From: Bufo bufo
Taxonomy: Eukaryota > Chordata > Amphibia > Anura > Bufonidae
Direction of reading: 5' to 3'
DNA: 64,000 nucleotides
Assembly (NCBI RefSeq): GCF_905171765.1
Contig: NC_053390.1
Coordinates: 209,627,359 to 209,691,358 of the forward strand
Part shown: piece after piece, positions 24,114 through 36,476 of the stretch
Layout of the letters: each line of letters starts with the position of its first letter
Position numbering within the stretch: the stretch's first letter is position 1
Program-made: the position numbers and the translations under genes
The notes under the pieces: generated by a model
Database searches by the model: none
Told to the model about the DNA's origin: nothing
What the model saw: only the letters and a program-made list of their open reading frames with translations

Positions 24114-24341
24114 GGGTTTTTAGCCTTCCAGCAAATATATTTATAACTTAATACATTATATGAACACATTTTCAGAGCATCTGTTAGTTGCTACAGCAAC
24201 TCTTCCGGTACTGACACATGAATGATTGTCATTACACGTGAATTTTAAAATCGTCTGAAATTCTATGAGTATTTTTGAGGTACATAGCACTGAAAATAAT
24301 TTCTAAGAATAATTATAAATATTATTTAAAATTCTATTTAA

Positions 24342-26731
24342 CGCTTTCAGGACAGGGCCATTTTTTCACCTTTCTGCCCAGGCCATTTTTAGCAATTCTG
24401 ACATGTGTCACTTTATGTGGTAATAACTATAAAATGCTTTTACTTATCCAGGCCATTCTGAGAATGTTTTCTCATCACATATTGTACTTCGTGACAGTGG
24501 TAAAATTGAGTCCAAAAAATTTTATGTATAAAAAATACCAAATTTACCAAAAATGTGGAAAAATTAGCAAATTTCAATTTCTCTACTTTTATAATAGATA
24601 GTAATACCTCAAAAAATTGTTATTACTTTACATTCCCCATATGTCTACTTCATGTTTGGATTATTTTGTGAATGCCATTTTCTTTTTTGGGGACATTAGA
24701 AGGCTTAGAAGTTTAGAAGCAAATCTTGAAATTTTTCAGAAAATTTTCAAAGACCACTTTTTAAGGACCAGTTCAGGTCTGAAGTTACTTTGTGAGGCTT
24801 ACATAATAGAAACCACCAAAAAATGACCCCATTTTAGAAACTAAACCCCTCAAGGTATTCAAAACTGATTTTAGAAACTTTGGTAACCCTTTAGGTGTTC
24901 CACAAGGATTAATGGAAAATGGAGATTAAATTTCAGAATTTCACTTTTTAGGCAGATTTTCCATTTTAATCTTTTTTTTTTTTTGCTAACAAAGCAAGGG
25001 TTAACAGCCAAACAAAACTCAATATTTATTGCCCCGATTCTGTAGTTTACAGAAACACCCCATATGTGGTCGTAAACTGCTGTACGGGCACACGGCAGGC
25101 CGCAGAAGCAAAGGAACGCCATATGGTTTTTGGAAGCCAGATTTCACTGGGATAATTTTAAGCTGCCATGTCACATTTGAAGACCCCCTGATGCACCCCT
25201 AGAGTAGAAATTCCCAAAAAGTGACCCAATTTTGGAAACTACGGGATAAGGTGGCAGTTTTGTTGGTACTATTTTAGGGTAAATATGATTTCTGGTTGCT
25301 CTATATTACACTTTTTGTGAGGCAAGGTAACAAAAAATGGCTGTTTTGGCACCATTTTTATTTTTTGTTATTTACAATGTTCATCTGACAGGTTAGATCA
25401 TGTGGTATTTTTATAGAGCAGGTTGCTACGGACAAATATGTATAGTTTTTTTGGTTGTTTGTTTCAGTTTTACATAATAAAACATTTTTGAAAAAAAATC
25501 ATGTTTTAGTGTTTGCATATTCTGAGAGGCATAGTTTATTTTTTTTGGGCGATTGTTTTAGGTAGGATCTCACTTTTTAAGGTATGAGATGAAGGTTTGA
25601 TTGGTACAATTTTGGGGTGCATATGACCTTTTGATCGCTTGGTATTACACTTTTTGTGATGTAAGGTGACATTGCTTTTTTGACAGTTTTTTTTTGTTTT
25701 TTTACGGTGTTTACCTGAGGGGTTAGGTCATGTGGTATTTTTATAGAGCAGGTTATTACGGACGCGGCGATACCTAATATGTAAACTTTTTTTATTTTTT
25801 TTACATTTAACACAATAAAACTATTTTTGAAGCAAAAAAAAAATCATGTTTTAGTGTCTCCATAGTCTGAGAGCGATAGTTTATTTTATTTTATGGGCGA
25901 TTGTCTTAGGTAGGGGCTCATTTTTTGTGGGATGAGGTGAAGGTTAGATTGGTACTATTTTGTGGGGCATACGCCTTTTTGATTGCTTGGTGTTGCACTT
26001 TTAGTGATGTAAGGTGAACAAAAAATGTGTTTTTTTTAGCACAGTTTTTATTAAATTTTTTTGATGGTGTGTTTACCTGAGGGGTTAGGTCATGTGATAT
26101 TTTTATAGAGATGGTTGATACGGTCGCGGCGATACCTAATAAGTCTACTTTTCTTTTTTTCACTATTTTTTAACATAATTTTTTACTTTATATTGGGAAA
26201 AGGACACTTTTTTTAAAATTATTTGAAATGTTAAATTTCTTTCTGTAAAACTTTATTTTTTAAACTTTTTTTTACACTTTATTTTTTGTCCCACTCTGGG
26301 ACTTCAACTTTTGAGGGTCTGATCCCCTTTACAATGCATCACAATACTTTTGTATTGTGATGCATTGGCTGTAAGTGTATTTCCAGTGTAGCACACTTAG
26401 AGCCTGCTTGCCTGTGAGATCCAGGGGGCTGGATCTTACAGGCTCTCCCGGAAGGCAGCCACGATGCCTAAAGAAGGCATTGGGCTTCCTTCCATGCCAT
26501 CGGGTCCCCGTCACAGCAGCGCGGGGACCCAATGGAAGCATCGCACGTGCCTCGGTCAGCACTGACCGTGGCACATCAAGGGCTAATGCGGCGGCATCGG
26601 TGAAATCACCGATGCCGGCGCATACAGCAGGGGTTCTGCTATCAGTGACTGCCGGACCCCTGCCGCTGATCGGGCAGGCACAGCTCCTGCACCCGCCCGA
26701 TCAGTGCATCGTACATGTACGGCGCTGGGCG
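24342..26731. repeat. TTAA-bordered 2.4-kb repeat containing ~335-bp tandem units
   Basis: Bordered by TTAA at 24338-24341 and 26732-26735. It opens CGCTTTCAGGACAGGGCCA and carries three units of the ~335-bp family (GGCGATACC-type markers near 25430, 25755 and 26112). It finishes with a perfect hairpin (CATCACAATAC tttt GTATTGTGATG, 26337-26362) and a GC-rich tail ending GGCGCTGGGCG. No convincing coding region. TTAA borders are typical of piggyBac or Kolobok insertion. Confidence 0.75.
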
Positions 26732-26770
26732 TTAAGTCACATCCGATTGCAGAAGTTAATACAAGCCAAA

Positions 26771-27106
26771 TCCTAATGTATTGTTATTATTCATATTGCT
26801 TCCTTTGCTGGCTGGATTAATTTTTTCCATTGAATTATACACTGCTTGTTTCCATGGTTACGACCACCCTGCAATCCAACAGTGGTGGCAGTACTTACTC
26901 ACTATAGGAGAAAGCGCCAGCCTATGTGGCAATTCCACAGTCCTGGCCACCAGAGATGCCAGAGCATTTTCCTATAGCGTGCAAGCACAACCACCGCTGA
27001 TGGATTGCAGGGTGGTCATAACCATGGAAACGAGCAGTGTATAATGTGATGGAAAAATCAATCCAGCCAGCAAAGGAAGCAATATGGAAAATCACAATAC
27101 ATTAGT
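26771..27106. mobile_element. MITE with TTGCTTCCTTTGCTGGCTGG arms
   Basis: Inverted arms with ATTGCTTCCTTTGCTGG on the left and its complement on the right, extending inward over CCATGGTTACGACCACCCTG and outward over TAATGTATTGT. Internal sequence includes a complementary CAGTGGTGGCAG...CCACCGCTG pair. Confidence 0.75.
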
Positions 27107-28000
27107 AAGCGCTTTGTATTAAAGGAGTTATCCAACCCGCATAATGCCCCCCATAATGCCGCTTCCCAAACCGCGTCGCTCCTGATGCCCGTATGGCCGC
27201 TGCCGCAGCTCCCCGTTGCGCAGATTAAAACATCTGGCGAAGGGGGGCGGGGCGGTGGAAGGGGAGACAATAGCAGGCCGTGACAGGGACGAGCCTCCCT
27301 AGTGTCACCCCACCTAACGCCTATGGATCCAGCAAGTGTCCACAGCAATTTGGTAGGCAACTGGACGCCCTGTTGTGTGCATTCTCCTTGCTCCATTGCT
27401 ATTGTTTCTGTGTCATATTGATTATAATTCCATCACATCATCTCATTACAGGAGTTTTGGGGGTTTTCTGCTCTCATTCAAGTGAATGGCAGCAGCATTG
27501 CAGTATTCAGGTACGGTCGGCCACTACACAGTGGACAGTGCGGAGTAGTTCTTAGCTTGGTTTTTGTGCTGGAGATTGTGAAAACAGCTGATTCAGACCT
27601 TTGCTGATTTTATATCAATAGCCTAAACTACAGTTAGTTCATCAATAAGTTCCAGAAAACATCTTTAAGCATGAAGAATAGGGAGATTTTTTTTTAGATG
27701 CTTCACAACTGTCTAGACAGCAGCAAACCAACTGCAGCTTAGTGGATCCACTTCCTCTGTAAGAAACATAAAATAAGCCTTTACATAATATTCACCATAA
27801 TCAACAATGTTTGATGGGACCAAAAGAACCAATATGTGGGGTACATGCTTATACTGGCAACACACACTGTTAACCGATAACTTACATATTCTTAAAAAAG
27901 ACTTCCAGACATCTAAAAATGGACAATAAATCAGGCCTCAGGGCTTCTTTGTCTGTCAAATTATTAATAAACTTCTCTTCAGCTACTGAAGACAACACTT
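27107..28000. other. Degenerate repeat fragments, no gene
   Basis: Begins near a TTAAAGGAGTTATCC motif typical of TTAA-type MITE ends (27117). The rest is not recognised. Confidence 0.4.
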
Positions 28001-28001
28001 A

Positions 28002-28215
28002 GGCCTAGTTCACACTTCAATAATTTGGTCAGTGATTTCCATCAGTGACTGTGAGTCAAAACCAGATGCAGGTCAAAAATCACAGAACAGGTGCAAATCT
28101 TTCCTTTATCTCTTATCTCTGTGTAGGCTTCATGTCTTGTTTTCTCTCGCAACCACTGATGGAAATGAATGACCAAAGACCAAACACTGTCGTGTGAAAC
28201 AGGCCTGAGGCCTCC
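28002..28215. mobile_element. Degenerate MITE (GGCCTAGTTCACAC ends)
   Basis: GGCCTAGTTCACACTTC at the left and CGTGTGAAACAGGCCT at the right are inverted. The flanking trinucleotides (TTA and TGA) do not match exactly. Confidence 0.5.
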
Positions 28216-28230
28216 ATCACATGTCAGTAA

Positions 28231-28680
28231 GGCCTCATGCACACGACAGTATTTTTTCACGGTCCGCAAAACGGGGTTCCGTTGTTCCGTGATCCGTTTC
28301 CGTTTTTGTTTCCGTGTGTCTTCCTTGATTTTTGGAGGATCACCAGGCATGAAAAGTGAAAAAAAAATCTAAGTCAAGTTCCCTTGCAAATGATAGGAAA
28401 AAAACGGACACGGATCACGGACGCGGATGACAATCTTGTGTGCCTGCGTGTTTTTTCATGGACCCATTGACTTGAATGGGGCTTCGAACCGTTGTCCGTG
28501 GAAAAAATAGGACAGGTCATATTTTTTTTACGGACTGGAAACACGGATCACGGACGCGGATGACAAATGGTGCATTTTCCGAGGTTTCAACGGACCCGTT
28601 GAAAGTCAATGGGTCCGCAGAAAATCACGGAAAACTGAACAACGGACACGGAACACAACAACGGTCGTGTGCATGAGGCC
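28231..28680. mobile_element. Harbinger-type MITE (GGCCTCATGCACACGAC family)
   Basis: 450 bp with ends GGCCTCATGCACACGAC...GTCGTGTGCATGAGGCC, flanked by TAA at 28228-28230 and 28681-28683. The interior is built of CGGACACGGATCACGGACGC-type motifs and their complements. Confidence 0.92.
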
Positions 28681-28953
28681 TAAATCACAGACAGCACATG
28701 GATTCATTGACTTTAATGAGTTCATTCACATATTAGTGGTTTTTCACTGACCTTAGGTCAATTCAAACACAACAGAGACAACATGCACTACTCTGGTCCG
28801 AGATGCAGACCAAACACAGACACTATAGTATATGATCGCATCTATGTTTTGTCAGAGATTTTCAACGACCGTGAAAGTGCTGCTGTTCAGCTGAACGTCC
28901 TTGGAAGCGGACGGGCAGACAGCAGAAAAGCTGCACCTTACAATGCAGTTTAA

Positions 28954-29176
28954 AGGGTTTCTACCACTTCGTTTTCACCTAATTAGCTGTCAGACACTAG
29001 CGATCCGCTAGTGTCTGCTCTACCAAACCATCTATATAGCATATCTATATAAGTTCATTTTTTAGCGAAACGGCAGGACAATAAGCTGTTATATTAGGAT
29101 GGTTTGGTAGAGCAGACACTAGCGGATCGCTAGTGTCTGACAGCTAAATATGTAAAAACGAAGTGATAGAAACCCT
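28954..29176. mobile_element. Full-length hairpin MITE
   Basis: 223 bp made almost entirely of two ~80-nt inverted arms (GTCAGACACTAGCGATCCGC and complement; TTTGGTAGAGCAGAC). Flanked by TTAA (28950-28953) and ATAA (29177-29180), so it is probably a TTAA-target element with one mutated duplication. Confidence 0.85.
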
Positions 29177-29465
29177 ATAAGGCCCCCTCCCTGTACACAT
29201 AACACAAGTCATTACCACAGTACTGCTCTGCAAACTGACAGCTCCAGGCCCCAGCAACACTCTTCTACTGGAGCTGTAGGACCTGCCATGATGTCACCTG
29301 CAGGAGGCAGAGCTCAGCAGAGAAGAGGAGGATGAAGGACCTGTGATGACCTCACCATCATGTGACCAGAACAGGAGGTGGAGATAAGCAGTGCAGTAAA
29401 GTAATGAAGAAGACCAGTGATGCATGGGAAGAAGTGAATGATTCAATGTAAGTGCCAGGGAAGTG

Positions 29466-29870
29466 TTGGGTAATATCAGAGTACATTGCAAGATGAGGTA
29501 TGAGGAGAGGACTAAAACTCCCAGCATGTCCAGCTTGTTATGTAATATCACAGTACATTACAAGAGGAGGTAAAACAGGAGATCACTACAACTCTCAACA
29601 TGTCCAGGCCATTATTATGTAATATCAGGGTACATTACAATACCCTGGATATACTGGGAGTTTTAGTCCTCTCCTCTTATACTTCCTTTTATATTGTACT
29701 CTGATATTACATAATAACGGCTTGGACATGCTGGGAGTTGTAGTCCCATCCTCTTATACGTCCCCCTGTAATGTGCTCTGATATTAAATAATAATGGCTT
29801 AGACATGCTGGGACTTATAGTCCTCTCCTGTTATACCTCCTGCGGTAATGTGCTCTGAATTAGGGCCGAG
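29466..29870. repeat. Head-to-head minisatellite, ~90-bp unit
   Basis: A unit of TAATATCAGAGTACATTAC, AGGAGGTATRAGGAGAGGA and ACTCCCAGCATGTCC blocks occurs in one orientation near 29471 and 29551, then in the opposite orientation three times (about 29635-29870). Confidence 0.8.
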
Positions 29871-30184
29871 ACGATGGATAGGGGAGGGTAGTCATCCTCC
29901 TAGGGCGCCACTTCGCTACTCATAAAGAGGGGGTACACTCATGGCTGTCCAACTTCAAAAGCCTCAGGCCGCTAGGCCTCAAGCCTGTAAGGCATTAGAA
30001 CAGCGCAAGAAGCCGCAATGACATCAATGCGACCTCCTGCGCTGGGTCTCGCATGCATCAGGACACAGCAACACAAGCCACAGATAACACTGTGGTCTGC
30101 ATCACAGACAGCGGCAGGGAAAATGGGAGTGAGATGTTTTTTGTTTTTTTTCATACTAAATGTCCGCACTGCTGGGGGCACCAG

Positions 30185-30362
30185 AGAAGGGGGGAAGGAG
30201 ATCATTATATATACCTTGCACTACTGGGGAGGAATGGAGGAGCATTATATACTGGCACTAAGGGGTACATTATATATATACTGGCACTTTGGGGGGGAGC
30301 ATTATATATTGGAACTAGTGGGGAGCACTAAAGAGGGGCATTAGAGCCACTGGGAGCATTAT
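30185..30362. repeat. Short G-rich minisatellite
   Basis: Degenerate ~40-bp units with GGGGAGCATTATATACTGGCAC; similar wording to the units at 42085-42330. Confidence 0.65.
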
Positions 30363-30493
30363 GGTTATCAGCCGATCAGCTGTTTGAGGAGACGGCGTGC
30401 GCTATGTCACTTAATGACAATGTTTTTTTGCATTTTCGTCACATAACTTTTTCATTTTTTCAGTCGATGTAGCTGTTTAAGAGCTTGTTTTAA

Positions 30494-31098
30494 TGGTAAT
30501 GTGTCATCAGAAAATGACCTATTGTTTAAATCAAGTTCTTATGTTTAACATATTTGAAAATAATTTTTGATGATGTTATTTTTAATTTTCCATGTCAATA
30601 TCTATATTTAAACAAAAAAAATAAAAATAATCCTGCAGTTTTCACACTGGCCAATAATAGGCGCCACGTGTTGGTCTGTACAGATCACTTTACTGCAGTT
30701 ATCTACTTATGTGTCATTCAAATCCTGCTTGTAATGATATCACCTCTGTGTACACATAAGACAGGATCCGTTATTTACAATAGGTGATATCACATCTTAT
30801 TTATTCTTTCCTTGTACAGGTCACAGAGTATGAATAGAAAACTCTCCCACAGAAGTCAGATGTCCCCTTCAGACCATTGCATCTATGGCCCATGTGGCCG
30901 CCATAAAGCAATTTTCTTAATGCTTTCTAAATGCTGTTAAGAGCAGCTAAGGCAAGATGGCCGCCTCCATAATCATGTTCAGAAAATAGAATAAATAAAT
31001 CTGCAATTAGAAAATAAAATCAGATTAGAAAAAGAAAAAGGATATGTGTTGCTATCTGGTTTTAACTGGCAGAAAACATTTTTGGTGACACACTTCCT
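30494..31098. mobile_element. TTAA-type MITE, complete copy
   Basis: TTAA at 30490-30493 and 31099-31102. Inverted ends GGTAATGTGTCATCAGAAAATG and CATTTTTGGTGACACACTTCC (imperfect). Partial relative at 18580-19048. Bases 31103-31499 contain nothing recognised. Confidence 0.78.
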
Positions 31099-31584
31099 TT
31101 AAATTTTACCATTTTGGGAAACATATAATCTATTGATTAGCTTTCATTGGGCCTCATAGCAAGATTCTGAATTGGATCCCCATGCCCTGCCTTGGCCCTT
31201 CACTTTACCTGCTCCTAGCCACTCCCACTACGTGCCCTGGATCCTCCCGCCCGTCCTTTTACCAATAAAGCAAATATTTACCATTCAATCTTATTAACCA
31301 CCACCCAGCCATTCATGCACTGCAAGTTCAAATTATCGACAAACTTCCCCACCCCATCTTGGACTGCTACAAACTTATAAATGTATTACCAGCTCACCTT
31401 GCTATTGGGTGCATGGACATGCCAGGAACACAGTGTAGTAGAAAGAAGGGTAAATTTCCAGCTTCCACATCTTAAAATGAAATGTAGACTTTATTGGAAC
31501 ACTAGCAGAAGGACCCGGCTTCGCACGGGTATATTTCATCTATTTAATTTAATGTTTGTGTGTGTCGTTAAAAGATATCGACAG

Positions 31585-32025
31585 TATCCACTATAACAGT
31601 GATATCTACAGTACCCCGCCTCTTTAACAGTGACCTCCACAGCGGCCTGCCCCCATAACAGTAACATCTACAGCGCCCTCCCCTTTAACAGTGACCTCCA
31701 CAGTACCCTGTTTCGTTAACAGTGATATCCCCAATAACCCGCCCCCTTAACAGTGACCTCTACAGAGCTCTGTTCCCTTAAAATGTGACCTCCACAACAC
31801 CCCGCCCCCTTAACAGTGACCTCTACAGCACCCCACCCCTTAACACTGACCTCCATAGCGGACCGTCCCCTTAACTGTGACCTTCACAGTTCCCTGTCCT
31901 CTTAACAGAGACGTCCACAGCGCCCGCCCCTTTAACAGTGACCTCCATAGCAGCCCGTCCCTTTAACAGTGACCTTGACAGCGTTGCACCCCCTTAACGG
32001 TGACCTCCACAGTACCAGCACTGTG
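31585..32025. repeat. Minisatellite, ~31-bp unit
   Basis: About 13 degenerate units of the form CCCTTAACAGTGACCTCCACAG followed by CGCCCTG-like spacer. Scattered units reappear at 32220-32300 and 32870-32960. Confidence 0.88.
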
Positions 32026-32969
32026 CTGTCTGAGCATGAGCTGCAGGGAGAAAGTCACCCTCCCTCCCACCCCTGCAGCTGACAGAAGTTGATTTTTACC
32101 TTCATTTTTTCAATCCCCATCGGCTGCGGAGTGGGAGGGGGCGTGGCTTTTCGGGACCTGGGGGAGGGGTTTTTAAGTCTGTCTTTTGAGGGTGGCCTGA
32201 ATGGCCACCCTACCTACCCCTGAACTGTGACCTTCACAGCACTCTGCTTCCTTAAAAGTGTCATCCACAGCGCCCTGCCCCTTTAAAGCTGACCTACAGT
32301 AGTGAATAAAAATGGCTGGGTTGTTATGGAAACCTGGTGTGAAACTGTGTGTATGTGGAGACTAAGGGCCTGCGAGCTTCTATTCTAAATCGCGCAGGGC
32401 AAAGGCATATTTTGGAGATCCGGTGACGTACCGGGCTCTCTATGGGGCTGCCAGGAAGTCCAGTAATGTCACTGGCACTGATGGGCGGGATTTAGAGCTG
32501 CCCTAGCCAGTAAAACGGCTAGGACAGCGCTAAAGCCCGCCCTTTAGAGCCGGTGACGTCACCGAACACACTGCCGGGCGGAAGCTTCCGCCCAGCAGTG
32601 TGATATGATAAACAAAAGAGCCCGTGCCCTGCACGATTTAGCGTAGGGAAAGGGAGCGCATCGGAGCATGAGATGAATATAAGGGTATGTCCGGGTTCAG
32701 CTCTGAACCCGGACAATCCCGTTAATTTTTACCTTCATTTTTTCAATCCCTGTCGGCTGCGTAGTGGGAGGGGCGTGGCCTAACAGAATCAGGGTGTGAC
32801 TTAGGGGACCTGGGGGCGGGGTTTTTAAGTCCATCTTTTGAGGGTGGCCTGAATGGCTACCCTACCTGCCCCCTGAACTGTGACCTCCACAGCACTCCGC
32901 TCCCTTCGTGTAATCCACAGCGCCCTGCCCCTTTAAAGCTGACCTACAGCAGTGAAGAAAAATAGCTGG

Positions 32970-33692
32970 TGTAACGGAACGCCTAGCACCCCGACCGGGT
33001 ACCTCCGTCGATATATGCTCCTAGTGCTTCCAGAGGACTCCAAGCACTCCACTTGACACTGTACGCACTGCAGACCCCACGAACCGCCGCAGCTTGGTTG
33101 GGGTCTCACCGTCCTCCACCCACGCTGGACCCAAGACTGGGCTTCAGCTTCCAGTGGGTGAACCTCTCCTACATCCAGAGAGCAGGAACCATGAACAAGC
33201 TCTTACAAGAGCTTATACTCAGGGGAGTATTGTGATATAGCAATCCCCAAGAGTATAGTTATCGCATTCCCCAAACATGAGCCAAAACTTCATGAAGGTA
33301 TAAAAGCAACCACTTTATTCTAACACACAAGCATTTTATACACATCTTCCAACAAGGTTACCACCCACAGGGTTTTGTAAAAACAGCCAATCACATGCAT
33401 TTACAGTATTCAAACCTCCCCAGCAATTGTACACAAAATCCCCTTCCCTCTGTCTTTAACGCAATAAACAAAATACAATGAGCATTGTCTGAGACACAAT
33501 CCACAAAATACAATTATCAAACGTAATGGACTAACTTGAACCCTGGTCTAATTCATGGGGGTGAGAGTTCAAGTTAGTCCAAGTCCTTTGTGAACAAATG
33601 AGGCCTGGCTGATGAGAGGGCCCATAATCCTGGGGCAAGAGGCTAGTAGCCAGGCCCCTCCAAAACCCAGTGGCGAGGTTGGTTTCGCCACA
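32970..33692. mobile_element. Solo LTR with 5-bp duplication GCTGG
   Basis: 723 bp, TGTAACGGAACGCC...GGTTTCGCCACA, flanked by GCTGG at 32965-32969 and 33693-33697. A TATAAAAG at 33299 and an AATAAA at about 33466 favour plus orientation, but the evidence for strand is weak. Confidence 0.9.
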
Positions 33693-33866
33693 GCTGGGTT
33701 GTTATGGAAACCTGGTGTAAAGATGTGGGTTTGTGCTTCTATTGGCTGATAAGGGTCATGTGACCAAGCTTCTATTGGCTAATGCATTTTTTTGGGAATA
33801 TCTCAGGAACGGTATGTGCTAGAGAGCTGAGACCTGTTCTAAAACCTTCCCGGGACACCTGATATA

Positions 33867-34803
33867 CAGTACAGACCAAAAGTTTGGACACACCTTCTCA
33901 TTCAAAGAGTTTTCTTTATTTTCATGACTATGAAGGCATCAAAACTATGAATTAACACATGTGAAATTATATACATAACAAACAAGTGTGAAACAACTGA
34001 AAATATGTAATATTCTAGGTTCTTCAAAGTAGCCACCTTTTGCTTTGATTACTGCTTTGCACACTCTTGGCATTCTCTTGATGAGCTTCAAGAGGTAGTC
34101 CCCTGAAATGGTCTTCCAACAGTCTTGAAGGAGTTCCCAGAGATGCTTAGCACTTGTTGGCCCTTTTGCCTTCACTCTGCGGTCCAGCTCACCCCAAACC
34201 ATCTCGATTGGGTTCAGGTCCGGTGACTGTGGAGGCCAGGTCATCTGGCGCAGCACCCCATCACTCTCCTTCATGGTCAAATAGCCCTTACTCAAAGTTT
34301 TCCCAATTTTTCGGCTGACTGACTGACCTTCATTTCTTAAAGTAATGATGGCCACTCGTTTTTCTTTACTTAGCTGCTTTTTTCTTGCCATAATACAAAT
34401 TCTAACAGTCTATTCAGTGGAACTATCAGCTGTGTATCCACCTGACTTCTCCTCAATGCAAGTGATGGTCCCAACCCCATTTATAAGGCAAGAAATCCCA
34501 CTTATTAAACCTGACAGGGCACACCTGTGAAGTGAAAACCATTTCAGGGGACTACCTCTTGAAGCTCATCAAGAGAATGCCAAGAGTGTGCAAAGCAGTA
34601 ATCAAAGCAAAAGGTGGCTACTTTGAAGAACCTAGAATATGACATATTTTCAGTTGTTTCACACTTGTTTGTTATGTATATAATTCCACATGTGTTAATT
34701 CATAGTTTTGATGCCTTCAGTGTGAATCTACAATTTTCATAGTCATGAAAATAAAGAAAACTCTTTGAATGAGAAGATGTGTTCAGACTTTTGGTCTGTA
34801 CTG
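33867..34803. mobile_element. Fold-back Tc1-derived element, copy 2
   Basis: Ends CAGTACAGACC...GGTCTGTACTG, TA at 33865-33866 and 34804-34805. It has the same architecture and internal junctions as 8314-9225: a long inverted copy of the transposase 3' end on both arms. Confidence 0.92.
34014..34391 (-). pseudogene. Tc1-like transposase relic, internally deleted
   Basis: It opens MARKKQLSKEKRVAIITL at 34391, the start of the first HTH, and continues into a Ser/Lys stretch. It then jumps to the C-terminal part (LRQMTWPPQSPDLNPIEMVW, KAVIKAKGGYFEE). The second HTH, linker and first two catalytic Asp residues are missing. Only NPIE of the catalytic triad remains, so the product cannot cleave DNA. 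Copy 1 (8455-8727) has the same 3' half but has lost the start. Confidence 0.88.
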
Positions 34804-34915
34804 TACCTGTGTGCCAAATTTTGTCATTGTAAATGCAACGGTGCGGATTCCTTTAGCGGACATACACACACACACATATACACTCAGCTTTATATATTAG
34901 ATATTCAAATTCAGA

Positions 34916-35005
34916 TAGGACAGGGGTGTTTTGCTTATGCGTTTTGACTGACAATGGCCATCTAAGTCATATAATGTGCAAAACACCCCTATCCTGTCTA
35001 GATTT
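34916..35005. repeat. Short inverted repeat
   Basis: GATAGGACAGGGGTGTTTTGC and its complement, separated by about 45 nt, directly after the unclassified element's end. Confidence 0.7.
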
Positions 35006-35099
35006 TAATATCTTAAGACGTGGAGGCTGGACATTTACCCTTCGTTCTGTTACAAACTTAACAGCCACATCCCCTCACCCATCATCATGAACTACCACA

Positions 35100-35690
35100 G
35101 TCTTATCATGTTCCATCGTAACTTTTAAGTGTAATATTCGCACTTATATGAATGTTGTTACAATATTTCAATTATAGTGATATTCGCACTTATTGAAGCT
35201 TATTGTAGCTTTCAAACATAGGGTTGTCTGATTCTGCTAGATACCTGTTATAGTATTTCAGTGCAGTGACATTCTTATAGGTAAAATTATCTTCTAGGCA
35301 GAGGGTTGTCTGCCCAGCCGTGGCGTCCCACGTGGCCGTCAGTAACAACTCCAACTGCCGTTACCTGAATGGTGTATCCACGGTTGTCTTGCTTGTATTC
35401 GCTCTTGTGGAGTCTGTTTTTCTTCTTCAGACTCGCGGGCAAGCAGGCACACAGATAGGACGCGGGGATAAGGCGCCAGTCCCTCAGCGTCCCACGTGTG
35501 CAATGATGATTCTGTGCCAGGCGATCTGCGGGGAAGGTCTTGCTAAAATGGTTGGAAGCGCTTCCAAAGAAACAGTGCAGTTTATGCAGAAATGTTCATA
35601 TATGGAGTGCGAGCAGAAATCCTTCTTTACACCATACGCGTTTCGGAGTCTCTGACTGACTCCTTCCTCAGTCTTATGATCCAGCCATAG
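35100..35690 (-). mobile_element. PLE-like terminal fragment
   Basis: Sequence leading into the hammerhead-like motif at 35634-35672 in minus orientation. Assigned to PLE only through that motif. Confidence 0.4.
35634..35672 (-). ncRNA. Hammerhead-ribozyme-like motif
   Basis: Minus strand: CTGAGGA (35671-35665; one change from CTGATGA), stem II GGAGTC...GACTCC with a 7-nt loop, then GAAAC (35644-35640), a tiny stem III AC-GC-GT, and A at the cleavage position. This is the minimal type I layout reported for PLE ribozymes. The G in the core probably abolishes or weakens cleavage. Confidence 0.55.
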
Positions 35691-35940
35691 CACCCCTTAG
35701 GCTACTTGAACATCTGCTGCAGGGGTTCCAGCAGGAGTCTCCATCACAGATTCCAGCAAAAATAAAGGGCAACAGATTGCTGCATACAGAAAAATTTCAA
35801 CCAGCAAAATGCAGGTAAAAATGCCTGTACTCATGCCGGTTCCCATTACTGTGAATGGGTTCTGGTGGTGTTTATGCAGGATCCGGCAATTCTTCTACTC
35901 TGCTCCGATGCTGGAACATAATGCCAGAATCTTATCGTAA

Positions 35941-36182
35941 GTGTGCATTTACCCGATGAACCGTGCCCGCTGCTGCTGCCTTTTAAATAGTGTGCCATCC
36001 TTTTCCCCATCGACTGTGCCTATTGCTCCTTATTATATAGTGTGCCATTCTTCTACCATGGACTGTGCCTGCTGCTCCTTATTACACAGTGTGCCCTCAT
36101 TCCTCCTTGGATTGTGCCTGCTGCTACTTATTATATAGTGTGCCATCCTTACCCCTATGGACTGTGCCTGCTGCTGTTTCAT
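35941..36182. repeat. Minisatellite, ~58-bp unit
   Basis: About four units of TATAGTGTGCCATYCTT...GGACTGTGCCTGCTGCTCC. Bases 36183-36430 hold nothing recognised, and an (AT)n run precedes the LTR. Confidence 0.8.
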
Positions 36183-36437
36183 CCCCCCCCCCTCCTATTG
36201 CTGACTTATTGTGTGTGTGATGGTGTAGTTGGCTGTCACCGTGGCAGACAGCAGTCAGTGCCTGGGGCAGATCTTCACAGCGCTGGACTGACGTCTTGAC
36301 TGGTGACGCTGCTGGATCAGATCAGTCCAGTCCGGTCAGTCAGGTCTTTTGGTACCCTAGGCAAATTAGGTCAATGGCGCCCCCTTTGTAGAATAAATTA
36401 AAAAGTAAAGTAATTTAAGAATTTAATCCAGTCACTC

Positions 36438-36476
<39 letters not shown>

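Larger units (their letters stand above)
31500..34912 (+). mobile_element. Unclassified element with ACCCGGCTTCGCACGGG start and internal minisatellite
   Basis: Starts ACTAGCAGAAGGACCCGG and appears to end TCAGCTTTATATATTAGAT after a CAAATTTTGTCATTGTAAATG block and a (CA)n run. A ~290-bp segment is directly duplicated (about 32080-32345 and 32730-32969 plus 33693 onward). A solo LTR and a fold-back Tc1 were inserted later; removing both brings its parts into register. No open frame was recognised, so class is left open. Confidence 0.6.

Noticed and set aside
27118..27560. CpG-rich promoter candidate
   Set aside because: GC-rich patch is short, borders a MITE-like TTAAAGGAG end, and no downstream exon is visible.
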